A stretch of DNA of 64,000 bases from Chitinophaga pinensis (GTDB lineage Bacteria; Bacteroidota; Bacteroidia; Chitinophagales; CAMDFR01), in contig CAMART010000005.1 of NCBI GenBank assembly GCA_945860705.1, positions 62,001-126,000 on the forward strand. The letters run 5' to 3'. The position numbers and the translations under genes were made by a program. The notes beneath the pieces were generated by a model. It saw only the letters and a program-made list of their open reading frames with translations, did not search any database and was not told the origin of the DNA. Below are positions 44,606 through 54,097 of this stretch, piece after piece; position 1 is the first letter of the stretch; each line of letters opens with the position of its first letter.

Positions 44606-47600
44606 ATGAAACATTTTTATACTTTTTTCCTTTTTTTTCTTTTTTTTTCAAATGCATATTCTCAACCATGCCTTATTTATAGTTCTACAGATACATCTTA
44701 TTGTAGGTGTTCGGGTACTGAGTGTTCACAGATTAAATCTACTGTTTCTGGGTTGAGTTTTAATCAAACTACAAGTTATTCAGTTTACAGTATCCCATAT
44801 GTTGCCACTTATCCTTGTGAAGGTCCAGGAACTAGAATTGACTTAAGTATTGATGATGTTCATTCAGCTGTTTTCCCCATAGGATTTAATTTCTGTTATT
44901 TTGGCAATACATATAATCAATGTGTAATATCTGCAAACGGTTATCTTACTTTTAATACAGCTTTAGCAACTACTTTTTCACCATGGTCATATACAGGAGG
45001 AATACCTCGTACAACTCCAGCCCAAGTATTAAATTCAATAATGTTTCCATGGCAAGATACAGATCCAGGTGTAGCAGGTGGTATTAGTGTTCAAACAATC
45101 GGTATTGCACCCTTCAGACAATTCGTTGTAAGATTTCTCAATGTAGGTATGTTTAGTTGTACTACTTTACGATTTACAGGTAGATGTATTTTATACGAAA
45201 CAACAAATAATATTGAGATGTTTATTACAAGTAAAACCACATGTCCGGGATGGAATGGAGGTATTGCTACTCAGGGCATTCAGAATGCAACAGGTACGGT
45301 AGCATTTACTGTACCAGGAAGAAATGGTACCTCATGGACTGCAGTTAATGACGCTTGGCGTTTTCAGCCTAATGGACCAGCACTTTCACAAAGTATCAAT
45401 TGGTATCAAATGCCATCGCGAACATATATTGGTTCTGGAGATTCAATAATGGTTTGTCCTAATGTTACAACAAATTATTTATCAGAATTTTACGTAGATC
45501 CTATATGCACCACACCAGGAGCTAGAATTTTTGCATATGATACAAGTACTGTTACTATTTTGCCTAGTATATCAAATCCTATTATAAATGATACCTTGAA
45601 ATGCCAAAATAACTATACATTATCTTTAGATCCAGGGTTGTCAACTTCTGGTTGTTATTCATGGAATACTGGAGCTACATCAAGAACTATAACAGTCACC
45701 TCTCCAGGCAATTATTTTGTATCACGGCGAATTAACTCTACTTCCTGTGACACTACTTATTTTAATATTGCATACATAGAACCTATGAATGTAAGTATAG
45801 ATAGTTCATCATTAAATTTAAGGTGCTATACTGATTCTGGTGGTTTTATTAGATATAAAATACTTTTTGGCAAACCACCTTACATTGTTAATGTAAATTC
45901 TATATTTACAACGTCTTCTGACTCTTTAACAAGTGTTTTTTTGACATCTGATACTTCATACATACAAATTACTGATCAAAGTGGTTGTCAATTTTTTGAT
46001 ACTATTTTTATAAATAGGCCATCCCAAATAATAGTAGATTCTATTATAGCTGATAGTGTTCTATGTTTTTCGGGAAACACTGGAAGTGCCAGAGTTTTTG
46101 TATCTGGTGGTACACCTTCTTCATTAGGCTATACTTATATTTGGTCAAATGGCTCTAATGTGTTTGATGCAACAAATTTATTATCTCAAACTTATACTGT
46201 TACAGTTGCTGATAGTAATTTATGTTTTATTGCCGATTCTATATTTATTCCACAACCTTCTCCATTCGTTATTGACTCATTCCAAGTTGATAGTGTTCTT
46301 TGTTTTGCTGGAAATACAGGTAGTGCAAGAGTATTTGCGTCTGGTGGCTCACCTTCATCATTAGGTTATACATATAGTTGGTCAAATGGTTCTACTCTAT
46401 ATAATACTACAAATTTATCATCTCAAAATTATATAGTTACAGTTACCGATAGTAATTTATGTTCAATAGTTGATTCAATTTTTATTCCCCAGCCGAATAT
46501 CCTCAGTTTAAATATATCGGGTATAATACCTATTAAGTGTATAAATGGTAATGATGGAGGAGTAATATTAGGGGGTATCGGAGGAAGTCCAACTTATGAA
46601 TATAGTATAGATGGTGTTTCATATTCACCTACTACTGTTTTGTCAGGTTTTAGTCTAGGTAGCCAAATAATAAGAATACGTGATGCAAATGGTTGTCTTG
46701 ATGATTCTACAATAGTTTTTACAAATCCATTGAGAATTTTACCTACAGTCAATTCAATAAGAAATGAATCTTGTATTGGTGCAAATGATGGATATGTGGT
46801 TATATCACCTACAAATGGAAGTCCTGGATATCGATATTCAAAAGATAATATACTTTATCAAGTGTCTAATCAGTTAAATGCATATGCACAAGGAACTTAT
46901 ACTGCATATGTAAAAGATACTAATAATTGTATAGATTCAGTAGTGTTTACTATTGGTAGAGTTGCACCATTGGTTTTAACTCTAGATAGTTCTAATGTTA
47001 CATGTAATAGAGGTAGTGATGGACAAGTCCAAGCTACTATATCAGGAGGAACTCCCACATATAGATATTCATTAAATGGTGCTCCATTTGTATTTTCAAA
47101 TATTTTCACTTCTCTTTCTCAAGGTTTATATAGAGTAGAAATAAGAGATACAAATAATTGTATTATTAGAGATAGTATTATAGTAAATCAACCGTTGAGA
47201 ATTGCACCTACAGTTCGTACTTATAATGTAAGTTGTTTCAACTACAATAATGGCAGTGTAAGAATAATTCCAACAAATGGATTTGGACCCTATTCATTCG
47301 CAGTTGATTCTTTAGTTTTTGATGTAAATGATTCTATCATAGGGATTAGTCCAGGTACTCATATGGCATATGTAAGAGATAGATTCTTATGCATAGATTC
47401 TATCAGTTTTAATATTACTCAGCCATCTGGAGTAGTAATTACACCTACCATGGTTAGAAATGTAAGTTGTTTTGGTGGTAATAATGGAATGATTAGAATC
47501 AATGTCACTAGTGGTACTTCCCCTTATACATATCTTTGGTCTTCAGGCTCAATACATGACTCAGCATCTGTTCTTATTGCGGGAATATATTTTGTTACTG

Positions 47601-49603
47601 TTACAGATGTCAATGGATGTGCTTTATCAGATACGTTTGTTATTACTCAACCTACAGTCTTGTCTGGTACTATGAGTAGAGTAAATATTTTATGTTATGG
47701 TGCTAATACAGGAACAGCCACTATTACTCCATCAGGAGGAACTATACCTTATGCTTATTTATGGAATGATACATTAGCCCAAACTACAGCCACAGCTACA
47801 AATTTAGTAGCACGAGCTTATACTGTTACCCTTTCAGATGCATTAGGATGTAGATTTGTAGATAGTATTACTTTAACTCAACCAGACTCAATAATCCTCA
47901 GCCGAACCTTTCGCAACATACGATGTTTCTCAGGCAATGATGGGCAGATAGTGGGAAGTGCAGTAGGTGGAGTAGGACCATATGAGTACAATATAGGCGG
48001 TGCATGGCAATCATCAGGAACATTCAATAGTTTAGTAGCAGGTACTTATACTCTTACAGTAAGAGACTTTAATGGATGTACTGCAAATACAAGTATTACT
48101 CTTACACAGCCACTCCGTATCATACCTACCATACTAGTAAATACACCACCACTTTGTAATGGAGGAAGCGATGGAAGTTTGCAAGTAGGTACTACCAATG
48201 GTACAGCACCATTCCAATATTCATTAAACAATATTAGCTATCAAGTAAGCAATACATTATCAGGATTGAGTACAGGCAACTATAGAGCTTATGTACAAGA
48301 TTCATTGGGTTGTATAGATTCTATTAATTTTACTATTACAGAACCATCAGTAATAGAGATAGATGTAGTGCCAACACAAAACAAATGTAATAATGATGCT
48401 ACAGGAGCCATTACCCTATCACCTAGAGGAGGAAGAACACCATACGAATATTCTATAGATGGAGGCACAAGCTTTGTGGGTACCAATACATTTGCAGGGT
48501 TAGTAGCAGGAGTATACAATATAGTAGTGAGAGATAGAAACAACTGTACGGCATCAGCAACTACCACTCTCAATAATCCAACATTATTTACAATAGATGC
48601 AAGTGGAGTAGATGTACAATGCTGGGATAGTGACAATGGTAAAATAAATATACTACCAAATGGTGGAACAACACCATACGAAAGTTATGGTATCTCACAA
48701 AACAATGTAATATTTAGCACTTCCAATGTTCCAGAATTTGCAAATTTATCAGCAGGTTTTTATTATGTAGAAGGCTTTGATGCTAATGGATGTAGAGCTA
48801 CAGATACTACAAGTATAGACAGACCACCAGTAGATACCTTTGCATTTGATATAGATAGTACAAGTTGCTATGGAGCACAATATCTAGATGGAAGTATCAT
48901 AGTAAGCGCACTAGCCAATCCACCATATACATGGACTATAGATGGAGGAGCCAGTCAAAACTTTGGAATCTTCTACGGACTTGGAGCAGGCTATCATTTA
49001 ATCATAGCAACGAATGCCAATGGATGTATCGATTCATTGATACAGTTTGTACCATTCCCACCACCGGTGATAGTAGATGTAGTGCCAGATACCGTATATC
49101 TAGAGTTAGGCGCATCACAGCAAATAAATGTAAACGTACAAAATGCAATCAATCCAACCTATGTATGGAATACGCTTCAAGGTCTGTCATGCAATGATTG
49201 TCCAAACCCAATAGTAAGTCCATACAATGATATGATCTATACAATACGAGTATATGACCACTCCCACCCACTCAATAGTAGTGAGTGCTATGGAGAAGCA
49301 ACACTCTATGTAATGGTAGAAGAACATATCAAATCGTATGTGCCTAATGCTTTCACACCGGGCAATACAGATGGAATCAATGATAAATTGATGGTATACG
49401 GAGAAGGTATCAAGAAATTACATTTTACAGTATATGATAGATGGGGAGAGTTGTTGTTTGAGAGCAATAGACAAGATATCGGCTGGGATGGAAGCTACAA
49501 AGGCAAGATACTAGGACCAGGAGTATATATCTATTATGTAGAAGCAGAATACTTAGATAGTAAGAAAGAATATTATCAAGGTAGTGTGACGCTTTTGAAA
49601 TAG
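44606..49603 (+). CDS. Giant SprB-repeat adhesin with type B (gliding-type) sorting domain
   Basis: 1665 residues. A signal peptide (1-19, after AYSQ) is followed by a Cys-rich N-terminal domain (about 20-290, with NGYLTFNT). About fourteen tandem SprB repeats of about 75 residues follow (about 395-1480), each with the pattern C.G..G...... GG..PY.Y and ending in D.NGC..S. A type B C-terminal domain closes the protein (YVPNAFTPGNTDGINDKL ... GWDGSYKGK). It is expected to be exported by type IX secretion and held at the surface by the neighbouring PorP/SprF protein, acting in adhesion or gliding. Codon choice changes near base 47880, inside the repeat region. Confidence 0.92.
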   Translation: MKHFYTFFLFFLFFSNAYSQPCLIYSSTDTSYCRCSGTECSQIKSTVSGLSFNQTTSYSVYSIPYVATYPCEGPGTRIDLSIDDVHSAVFPIGFNFCYFGNTYNQCVISANGYLTFNTALATTFSPWSYTGGIPRTTPAQVLNSIMFPWQDTDPGVAGGISVQTIGIAPFRQFVVRFLNVGMFSCTTLRFTGRCILYETTNNIEMFITSKTTCPGWNGGIATQGIQNATGTVAFTVPGRNGTSWTAVNDAWRFQPNGPALSQSINWYQMPSRTYIGSGDSIMVCPNVTTNYLSEFYVDPICTTPGARIFAYDTSTVTILPSISNPIINDTLKCQNNYTLSLDPGLSTSGCYSWNTGATSRTITVTSPGNYFVSRRINSTSCDTTYFNIAYIEPMNVSIDSSSLNLRCYTDSGGFIRYKILFGKPPYIVNVNSIFTTSSDSLTSVFLTSDTSYIQITDQSGCQFFDTIFINRPSQIIVDSIIADSVLCFSGNTGSARVFVSGGTPSSLGYTYIWSNGSNVFDATNLLSQTYTVTVADSNLCFIADSIFIPQPSPFVIDSFQVDSVLCFAGNTGSARVFASGGSPSSLGYTYSWSNGSTLYNTTNLSSQNYIVTVTDSNLCSIVDSIFIPQPNILSLNISGIIPIKCINGNDGGVILGGIGGSPTYEYSIDGVSYSPTTVLSGFSLGSQIIRIRDANGCLDDSTIVFTNPLRILPTVNSIRNESCIGANDGYVVISPTNGSPGYRYSKDNILYQVSNQLNAYAQGTYTAYVKDTNNCIDSVVFTIGRVAPLVLTLDSSNVTCNRGSDGQVQATISGGTPTYRYSLNGAPFVFSNIFTSLSQGLYRVEIRDTNNCIIRDSIIVNQPLRIAPTVRTYNVSCFNYNNGSVRIIPTNGFGPYSFAVDSLVFDVNDSIIGISPGTHMAYVRDRFLCIDSISFNITQPSGVVITPTMVRNVSCFGGNNGMIRINVTSGTSPYTYLWSSGSIHDSASVLIAGIYFVTVTDVNGCALSDTFVITQPTVLSGTMSRVNILCYGANTGTATITPSGGTIPYAYLWNDTLAQTTATATNLVARAYTVTLSDALGCRFVDSITLTQPDSIILSRTFRNIRCFSGNDGQIVGSAVGGVGPYEYNIGGAWQSSGTFNSLVAGTYTLTVRDFNGCTANTSITLTQPLRIIPTILVNTPPLCNGGSDGSLQVGTTNGTAPFQYSLNNISYQVSNTLSGLSTGNYRAYVQDSLGCIDSINFTITEPSVIEIDVVPTQNKCNNDATGAITLSPRGGRTPYEYSIDGGTSFVGTNTFAGLVAGVYNIVVRDRNNCTASATTTLNNPTLFTIDASGVDVQCWDSDNGKINILPNGGTTPYESYGISQNNVIFSTSNVPEFANLSAGFYYVEGFDANGCRATDTTSIDRPPVDTFAFDIDSTSCYGAQYLDGSIIVSALANPPYTWTIDGGASQNFGIFYGLGAGYHLIIATNANGCIDSLIQFVPFPPPVIVDVVPDTVYLELGASQQINVNVQNAINPTYVWNTLQGLSCNDCPNPIVSPYNDMIYTIRVYDHSHPLNSSECYGEATLYVMVEEHIKSYVPNAFTPGNTDGINDKLMVYGEGIKKLHFTVYDRWGELLFESNRQDIGWDGSYKGKILGPGVYIYYVEAEYLDSKKEYYQGSVTLLK

Positions 49604-49612
49604 TTTAATAAG

Positions 49613-49661
49613 TATCAATCTAGATATTAGACACTAGATTCTAAATGTTAGACAAATAGTA
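49613..49661. repeat. Dispersed AT-rich repeat after the SprB-like gene
   Basis: Holds CTAGATATTAGAC at 49620-49632, the exact reverse complement of part of the unit at 34926-34939, followed by the related ACTAGATTCTAAATGTTAGAC. It lies between the gene end and its terminator. Confidence 0.65.
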
Positions 49662-49676
49662 AAAAAGAATATTTTT

Positions 49677-49718
49677 AAGGCTAATGATTTTTGCGGAGCA
49701 AAAATCATTAGCCTTTTT
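49677..49718. terminator. Strong bidirectional terminator after the SprB-like gene
   Basis: A perfect 18-base stem (AAGGCTAATGATTTTTGC with its complement) with a GGA loop and T tract. It lies between convergent genes. Confidence 0.9.
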
Positions 49719-49722
49719 TATA

Positions 49723-50430
49723 CTAATTAAAATCTAATAAAATTGGAACATGATCACTTAGGATTAGCCATTTTTTTGAATCTCCAATTTCAAATTGGTT
49801 TATATTATTGATAATAGATTTTGAGCCAAATATATAATCAATATGATAGGGTCTATTTATTTTTTTATGAAAATAAAAAGTAGCATGGTGCTCACTGCCT
49901 TGTTCAACTTTATTGTAACTATGATAAAGGCTATCTATTTCAATATCTTTTAATTCTTTTATGACGTCAGAATGGTTCCACCATCTATTCCATTCATCCC
50001 ATTTTGTGTTACTATTAAAATCGCCAGCAATAATGATATTACTAAACAAATGTTTGTTTAATTGAAGATATTTCCAAAATTGACCGATATATCCAAAGTT
50101 AGGTGAATTATTTTTATGTGTCCATACACCTAAAAGATTAATATTGTTATTAATTCTACAAGGCAAAAAGTGTTTTACTGAATTATTATTATATGTATAA
50201 TCCCAATCTAATTTTTCAATTAGGTGTTTTTTTGATGCGAAAATACCTAAGCCTTTGTTCTTAGAATCACCAATCCATAAATAATTTGAAGCCCAATTTT
50301 TATAGTTGTCATCAATAGAAAATTCTGGGTTTTCACATTCTTGTATTATATAAATATCAGCATTATAATCTAAAAGATTAGTGAATTTTTTTCTTAATGC
50401 ACCATTGCAATTCCATGTGATAATCTTCAT
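49723..50430 (-). CDS. Endonuclease/exonuclease/phosphatase family protein
   Basis: 235-residue metal-dependent phosphoesterase of the DNase I-like fold. Motifs: ITWNCNGA (residues 3-10), IIQECE near 29 (metal Glu), AGDFNSN near 134 (Asp, Asn), and SDHVPILLDF at the end (catalytic Asp-His). There is no signal peptide, so it is cytoplasmic. Substrate is not determinable; the family includes DNA repair nucleases and lipid phosphatases. It lies 11 bases downstream of the HerA-like gene and may share its transcript. Confidence 0.88.
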   Translation of the reverse strand: MKIITWNCNGALRKKFTNLLDYNADIYIIQECENPEFSIDDNYKNWASNYLWIGDSKNKGLGIFASKKHLIEKLDWDYTYNNNSVKHFLPCRINNNINLLGVWTHKNNSPNFGYIGQFWKYLQLNKHLFSNIIIAGDFNSNTKWDEWNRWWNHSDVIKELKDIEIDSLYHSYNKVEQGSEHHATFYFHKKINRPYHIDYIFGSKSIINNINQFEIGDSKKWLILSDHVPILLDFN

Positions 50431-50441
50431 GTTTAGATTAT

Positions 50442-52013
50442 TTAAAACCCAAACAAACCAGTTTTCTTTCTTCTTGAGGTAGTACTTTTAAAACCTAGTA
50501 CGCCAAGTAATCCTCTTGTTACTTCTTTTACTACTATCTGTGTTACTTTGCTTTCTGCTACTTTTTGAAATGTAGATTTCTCTGCTTTACCACCTATAGC
50601 TTTCTTTTCTTCCTTTTCTTCTTCTACAGCTGCTTTTTCTTCTTCTGCTTGTGCGCTTGCTTCTTGTAGTTTTGCATTGAGCATTTCAAAAGCAGATTCT
50701 CTATCTAATTCTTCATTGTACTTTTTCACAAGTGCAGATGCATTTACATTGGCACTTAGTTCATCATTTGTGATCACATCCATACGGGTACGTGGTGCTA
50801 TCATCATAGTGTGAGCTAGTGGAGTTGGTATGCCTTTTTCGCTGAGTACTGTTACTAGTGCTTCACCAATACCAAGATTGGTAAGTAGTTCGTCAGCTTT
50901 ATAAAAATCGGTTACTGGATAATTTTCTGATGTTTTTTTAATAGCATCTCTATCTTTAGGCGTAAATGCTCTCAATGCATGTTGTATTTTCATACCTAGT
51001 TGACTAAGTACAGCATCAGGAACGTCTGTTGGTGTTTGTGTACAGAAAAATATCCCTACTCCTTTTGAACGAATCAATTTTATAATAGTTTCTATTTGGT
51101 CTGAAAGCGCTTTAGATGCTTCATCAAAAATTAAATGTGCTTCATCTATAAATATTACTAATTCAGGATTTTCTTTATCACCACGCTCAGGAAATTTTTC
51201 ATATACCTCTGCAAGTAAACAAAGCATGAAGGTAGAAAATAATTTTGGTTTGCTTTGAATATCTGAAAGTCTCAAAATATTGATAATACCTCTGCCGTTT
51301 TCATCGAGTCTCACTAAATCTTCTACATCAAAACTTTTTTCACCAAAAAACATTTCTGCACCTTGTTCTTCTATTTCTAGAAGTTTGCGCATCACAGCAC
51401 CTACACTAGATGTACTCACTAATCCATAAGCATCTTCTACTTCTTTTTTTGCTTCGTTAGAAATATATTGTAGTGTTTTTCTAAAATCTTTAATATCTAA
51501 AAGGGGTAATCCTTTATCATCGCAATATTTAAAAACCATAGAGACTAAGCCTGCTTGTGTATCGTTAAGCTCCAATATTTTTGATAATAAAACTGGACCA
51601 AACTCAGAAATAGTAGCACGCATTCGTACTCCTTTTTCTTTACTAATACTTAAAAATTCAGTTGTGAATTGGGTAGGAGTCCAATCAATACCTGTCTTTG
51701 AAGCACGTTCTTGAATTTTTGGATTGTCTGTTCCTTTTTGTGAAATTCCGCTCAAATCTCCTTTGATATCCATCATCAATGTGCTCACCCCATTTGCTGC
51801 TAAAGATTCTGCAAGTGCTTGAAGAGTTTTTGTTTTTCCTGTACCTGTAGCACCTGCTATTAAACCGTGCCTATTGAACATTCGGAGTGGAGCTTTTATA
51901 TGTAAACCTTTTATAGGATTGCCATCCAATACAGCACCACCTAATGTGATAGTAGCACCTTCGAAAGTATATCCTGTTTCTATACTACTTGTAAATTGAT
52001 CAATATTTGCCAT
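50442..52013 (-). CDS. HerA-like ATPase, DUF853 (YjgR) family
   Basis: 523 residues of the FtsK/HerA superfamily. Walker A GATGTGKTK (near 54), Walker B LVIFIDEAHLIFDE (near 284) and FFCTQTPTDVP (near 322) are all intact. A charged coiled segment of Ala, Glu and Lys (about 440-485) and a basic C-terminus (TTSRRKKTGLFGF) follow. Members are presumed DNA-translocating or helicase-like motors with no assigned pathway. No NurA nuclease is adjacent, though the next gene downstream is a DNase I-fold protein. Confidence 0.92.
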   Translation of the reverse strand: MANIDQFTSSIETGYTFEGATITLGGAVLDGNPIKGLHIKAPLRMFNRHGLIAGATGTGKTKTLQALAESLAANGVSTLMMDIKGDLSGISQKGTDNPKIQERASKTGIDWTPTQFTTEFLSISKEKGVRMRATISEFGPVLLSKILELNDTQAGLVSMVFKYCDDKGLPLLDIKDFRKTLQYISNEAKKEVEDAYGLVSTSSVGAVMRKLLEIEEQGAEMFFGEKSFDVEDLVRLDENGRGIINILRLSDIQSKPKLFSTFMLCLLAEVYEKFPERGDKENPELVIFIDEAHLIFDEASKALSDQIETIIKLIRSKGVGIFFCTQTPTDVPDAVLSQLGMKIQHALRAFTPKDRDAIKKTSENYPVTDFYKADELLTNLGIGEALVTVLSEKGIPTPLAHTMMIAPRTRMDVITNDELSANVNASALVKKYNEELDRESAFEMLNAKLQEASAQAEEEKAAVEEEKEEKKAIGGKAEKSTFQKVAESKVTQIVVKEVTRGLLGVLGFKSTTSRRKKTGLFGF

Positions 52014-52034
52014 GTATTTTTTTGATTTTTATTG

Positions 52035-52042
52035 TAACTTTG
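52035..52042 (+). promoter_or_regulatory. Promoter -7 box (TAACTTTG) for the SGNH hydrolase gene
   Basis: Exact TAnnTTTG match in the divergent region, 38 bases before the ATG at 52080. Confidence 0.55.
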
Positions 52043-52079
52043 TCTATCAAATGTAATGCTAAGATTTAAATATTTACAA

Positions 52080-53411
52080 ATGAAAACAAAATTTATTCTC
52101 CCGCTATTATTTTTTTATTTTTCAATTAGTGCTACTACTTATCATGTGCTATACTTAGGCAATAGTCTTACATATGTAAATGATGTGCCTGCACTAGTTA
52201 ATCAAATAGCCATAAGCAAAGGTGATACAATAGTATGGAGCCAGAATACTCCAGGTGGACATCAATTAGCCCAACATGCAACTAATCCAACATCTTTATC
52301 GTTGATTAGTGCTTATAAATGGGATATAGTTGTGATACAAGCACAGAGTCAACAAACTGCTTTCCCTGATGGACAGCTAAAAGTAGAAGTTTATCCTCCT
52401 TGCAAATTTTTGGTAGATAGTATACATAGAAACCATCCTTGTACTCGCGTGATGTATTATATGCCAGCAGGATGGAAATATGGCGATAATATGAATTGTC
52501 CAGTATTACCCGATATATGCACCTATGAAGGACAGTTTGGACGAATAAGAAAAACGCACTTAAACTTAATTGATAGTACAGAGGCAAGTATTATTCCATC
52601 CGGGGTGAGTTATAGAGTATCGCGTTTGCAAGATAGCACACTCGATTTGTGGAGTAGTGATAATGTACATCCAAGTCTAGCTGGTTCATACCTCACTGCA
52701 CTCAATATGTATGCAAGCTTTACTAATAAACCTACTTATGGGTCAAGTTTTGGTCCGATTGGTCTTACTACAGCAAACATAGTGTATCTCCAACAAATCG
52801 CTGATTCTGTAGTGTTTGATAGTTTGAGTACATGGAAGTTGGATATGCCTTTTCAAATTCTAGAAAATAACTTTGTTGTAAACGATAATCTTACTGATGC
52901 TTCAGGAATTGATATCAACAGAACTTATGCAGTATATGTAAATGATGCAAGTGCTATATATGATAGCGTTTACTATTTTTATAGAGTATCTTCTACAAGT
53001 AGATGGAATCCGTGTACTAATATAAATGACACACTTTTTTTTAATGATACATTATGTTTTGATCAAGGACAAATATTGCAAGTAGTAGAGGCATGTGGTG
53101 TTTATGATTCATTAATTAATGATGCATTTGAACCATGTTTTTTATCAATCGAATCAACTCATTTCTCCAACACATTCACACTTTACCCAAATCCAGCATC
53201 TGATAAAATAATTATAGAGAAGAAGAATAAAGAACACGAAAACTATTCAATAGAGATAGTAGACATCAATGGTAGGAAAATTATTGAAAGTGATTTTGAT
53301 GATAATATTAGTACAAAAGTAATTGATGTGAGTAAAATCAATAGTGGAATGTATTATGTTGTACTAAAAAATAAAATGAAAACATATAGTACTAAATTGA
53401 TAAAGGAGTAG
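52080..53411 (+). CDS. Secreted SGNH/GDSL-type hydrolase with type A sorting domain
   Basis: 443 residues from the ATG at 52080, which starts a clear signal peptide (MKTKFILPLLFFYF, ending near SAT). The SGNH fold shows block I as LGNSLTYVND (Ser near residue 26), an Asn/Gly region with TPGGHQLAQH, and block V as SSDNVHPSLAG (Asp and His). The last 80 residues are a T9SS type A sorting domain (TLYPNPASDKIIIE ... GMYYVVLK). Expected to be cut by PorU and surface-bound or released. Ester substrate unknown. Confidence 0.9.
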   Translation: MKTKFILPLLFFYFSISATTYHVLYLGNSLTYVNDVPALVNQIAISKGDTIVWSQNTPGGHQLAQHATNPTSLSLISAYKWDIVVIQAQSQQTAFPDGQLKVEVYPPCKFLVDSIHRNHPCTRVMYYMPAGWKYGDNMNCPVLPDICTYEGQFGRIRKTHLNLIDSTEASIIPSGVSYRVSRLQDSTLDLWSSDNVHPSLAGSYLTALNMYASFTNKPTYGSSFGPIGLTTANIVYLQQIADSVVFDSLSTWKLDMPFQILENNFVVNDNLTDASGIDINRTYAVYVNDASAIYDSVYYFYRVSSTSRWNPCTNINDTLFFNDTLCFDQGQILQVVEACGVYDSLINDAFEPCFLSIESTHFSNTFTLYPNPASDKIIIEKKNKEHENYSIEIVDINGRKIIESDFDDNISTKVIDVSKINSGMYYVVLKNKMKTYSTKLIKE

Positions 53412-53416
53412 CAGGA

Positions 53417-53893
53417 TTATTTATTCTTAGTTTCTTCCATATATTTTTTTACACCTTGTTTCATAGACTCATTAGGTAGCTTATCTATGTGTGAGTTTAT
53501 AAAATTTCTGTCTTCTATTTTATTCTTATTATAGGCTAATATTGGTGGAAGGTTCACTTGCAGACCGTATCTTATAAAACGAATTTCTACATCTTCCTTT
53601 GCATTTGATACAGCTTCTTCTACTAGTTTTTTGCCTTGAGAGATATAAGCCATCTTTTTTGGAATTGGAGCAAATCGAGCCATTGCCATACAGATGCCGC
53701 CTTTGTAAGCTTTTATCTTATTGTTCGTACTATTGTCATTTTGAAAACGAGCATACCATCTTTCGCAAAGCGCTTGATTTTCCATAGCTTTTGAATACTC
53801 ACGTCGTATTTCATCTATGCTAATTGTTTGTGCCTTTATATTCGAAATATTGCAAATTAAGATTGACGCAATAATTATTTTAAATATTTTCAT
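53417..53893 (-). CDS. Small secreted hypothetical protein
   Basis: 158 residues with a signal peptide (1-21, cleaved after IKAQ) and a helical, positively charged mature domain with two cysteines (about 43 and 68). It contains AYKGGICMAMARFAPIPKKMAYI near 62-84 and ends in a Lys-rich helix. I believe similar proteins occur in other Bacteroidota, but no named family is recognised. It is alone and convergent with the SGNH hydrolase gene. Confidence 0.75.
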   Translation of the reverse strand: MKIFKIIIASILICNISNIKAQTISIDEIRREYSKAMENQALCERWYARFQNDNSTNNKIKAYKGGICMAMARFAPIPKKMAYISQGKKLVEEAVSNAKEDVEIRFIRYGLQVNLPPILAYNKNKIEDRNFINSHIDKLPNESMKQGVKKYMEETKNK

Positions 53894-54097
53894 AATTTAC
53901 TTACAATGTAAAAATAGTGCCAATTGTTTTTAGTTTATTAATATTCTAATGAATGATTTCATTTTTTACATATAAAACATCATAAATATTATTTTATATG
54001 TAATTATTGAATAAATATAAATATTAACATTGAAATTTTGATTTTTTTACTTAGCTATACTTTTAGTAACTTAGCACCTATAAATATAAATTTTAAT

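Noticed and set aside
46149-46364. Leucine-rich 71-residue frame within the SprB-like gene
   Set aside because: It is a shifted frame inside one of the two most similar adhesin repeats and is fully explained by the real gene.
46060-46500. CRISPR-like direct repeats
   Set aside because: The repetition is the coding of two adjacent, similar SprB protein repeats (about 234 bases each) and stays in frame. There are no short repeats with unique spacers.
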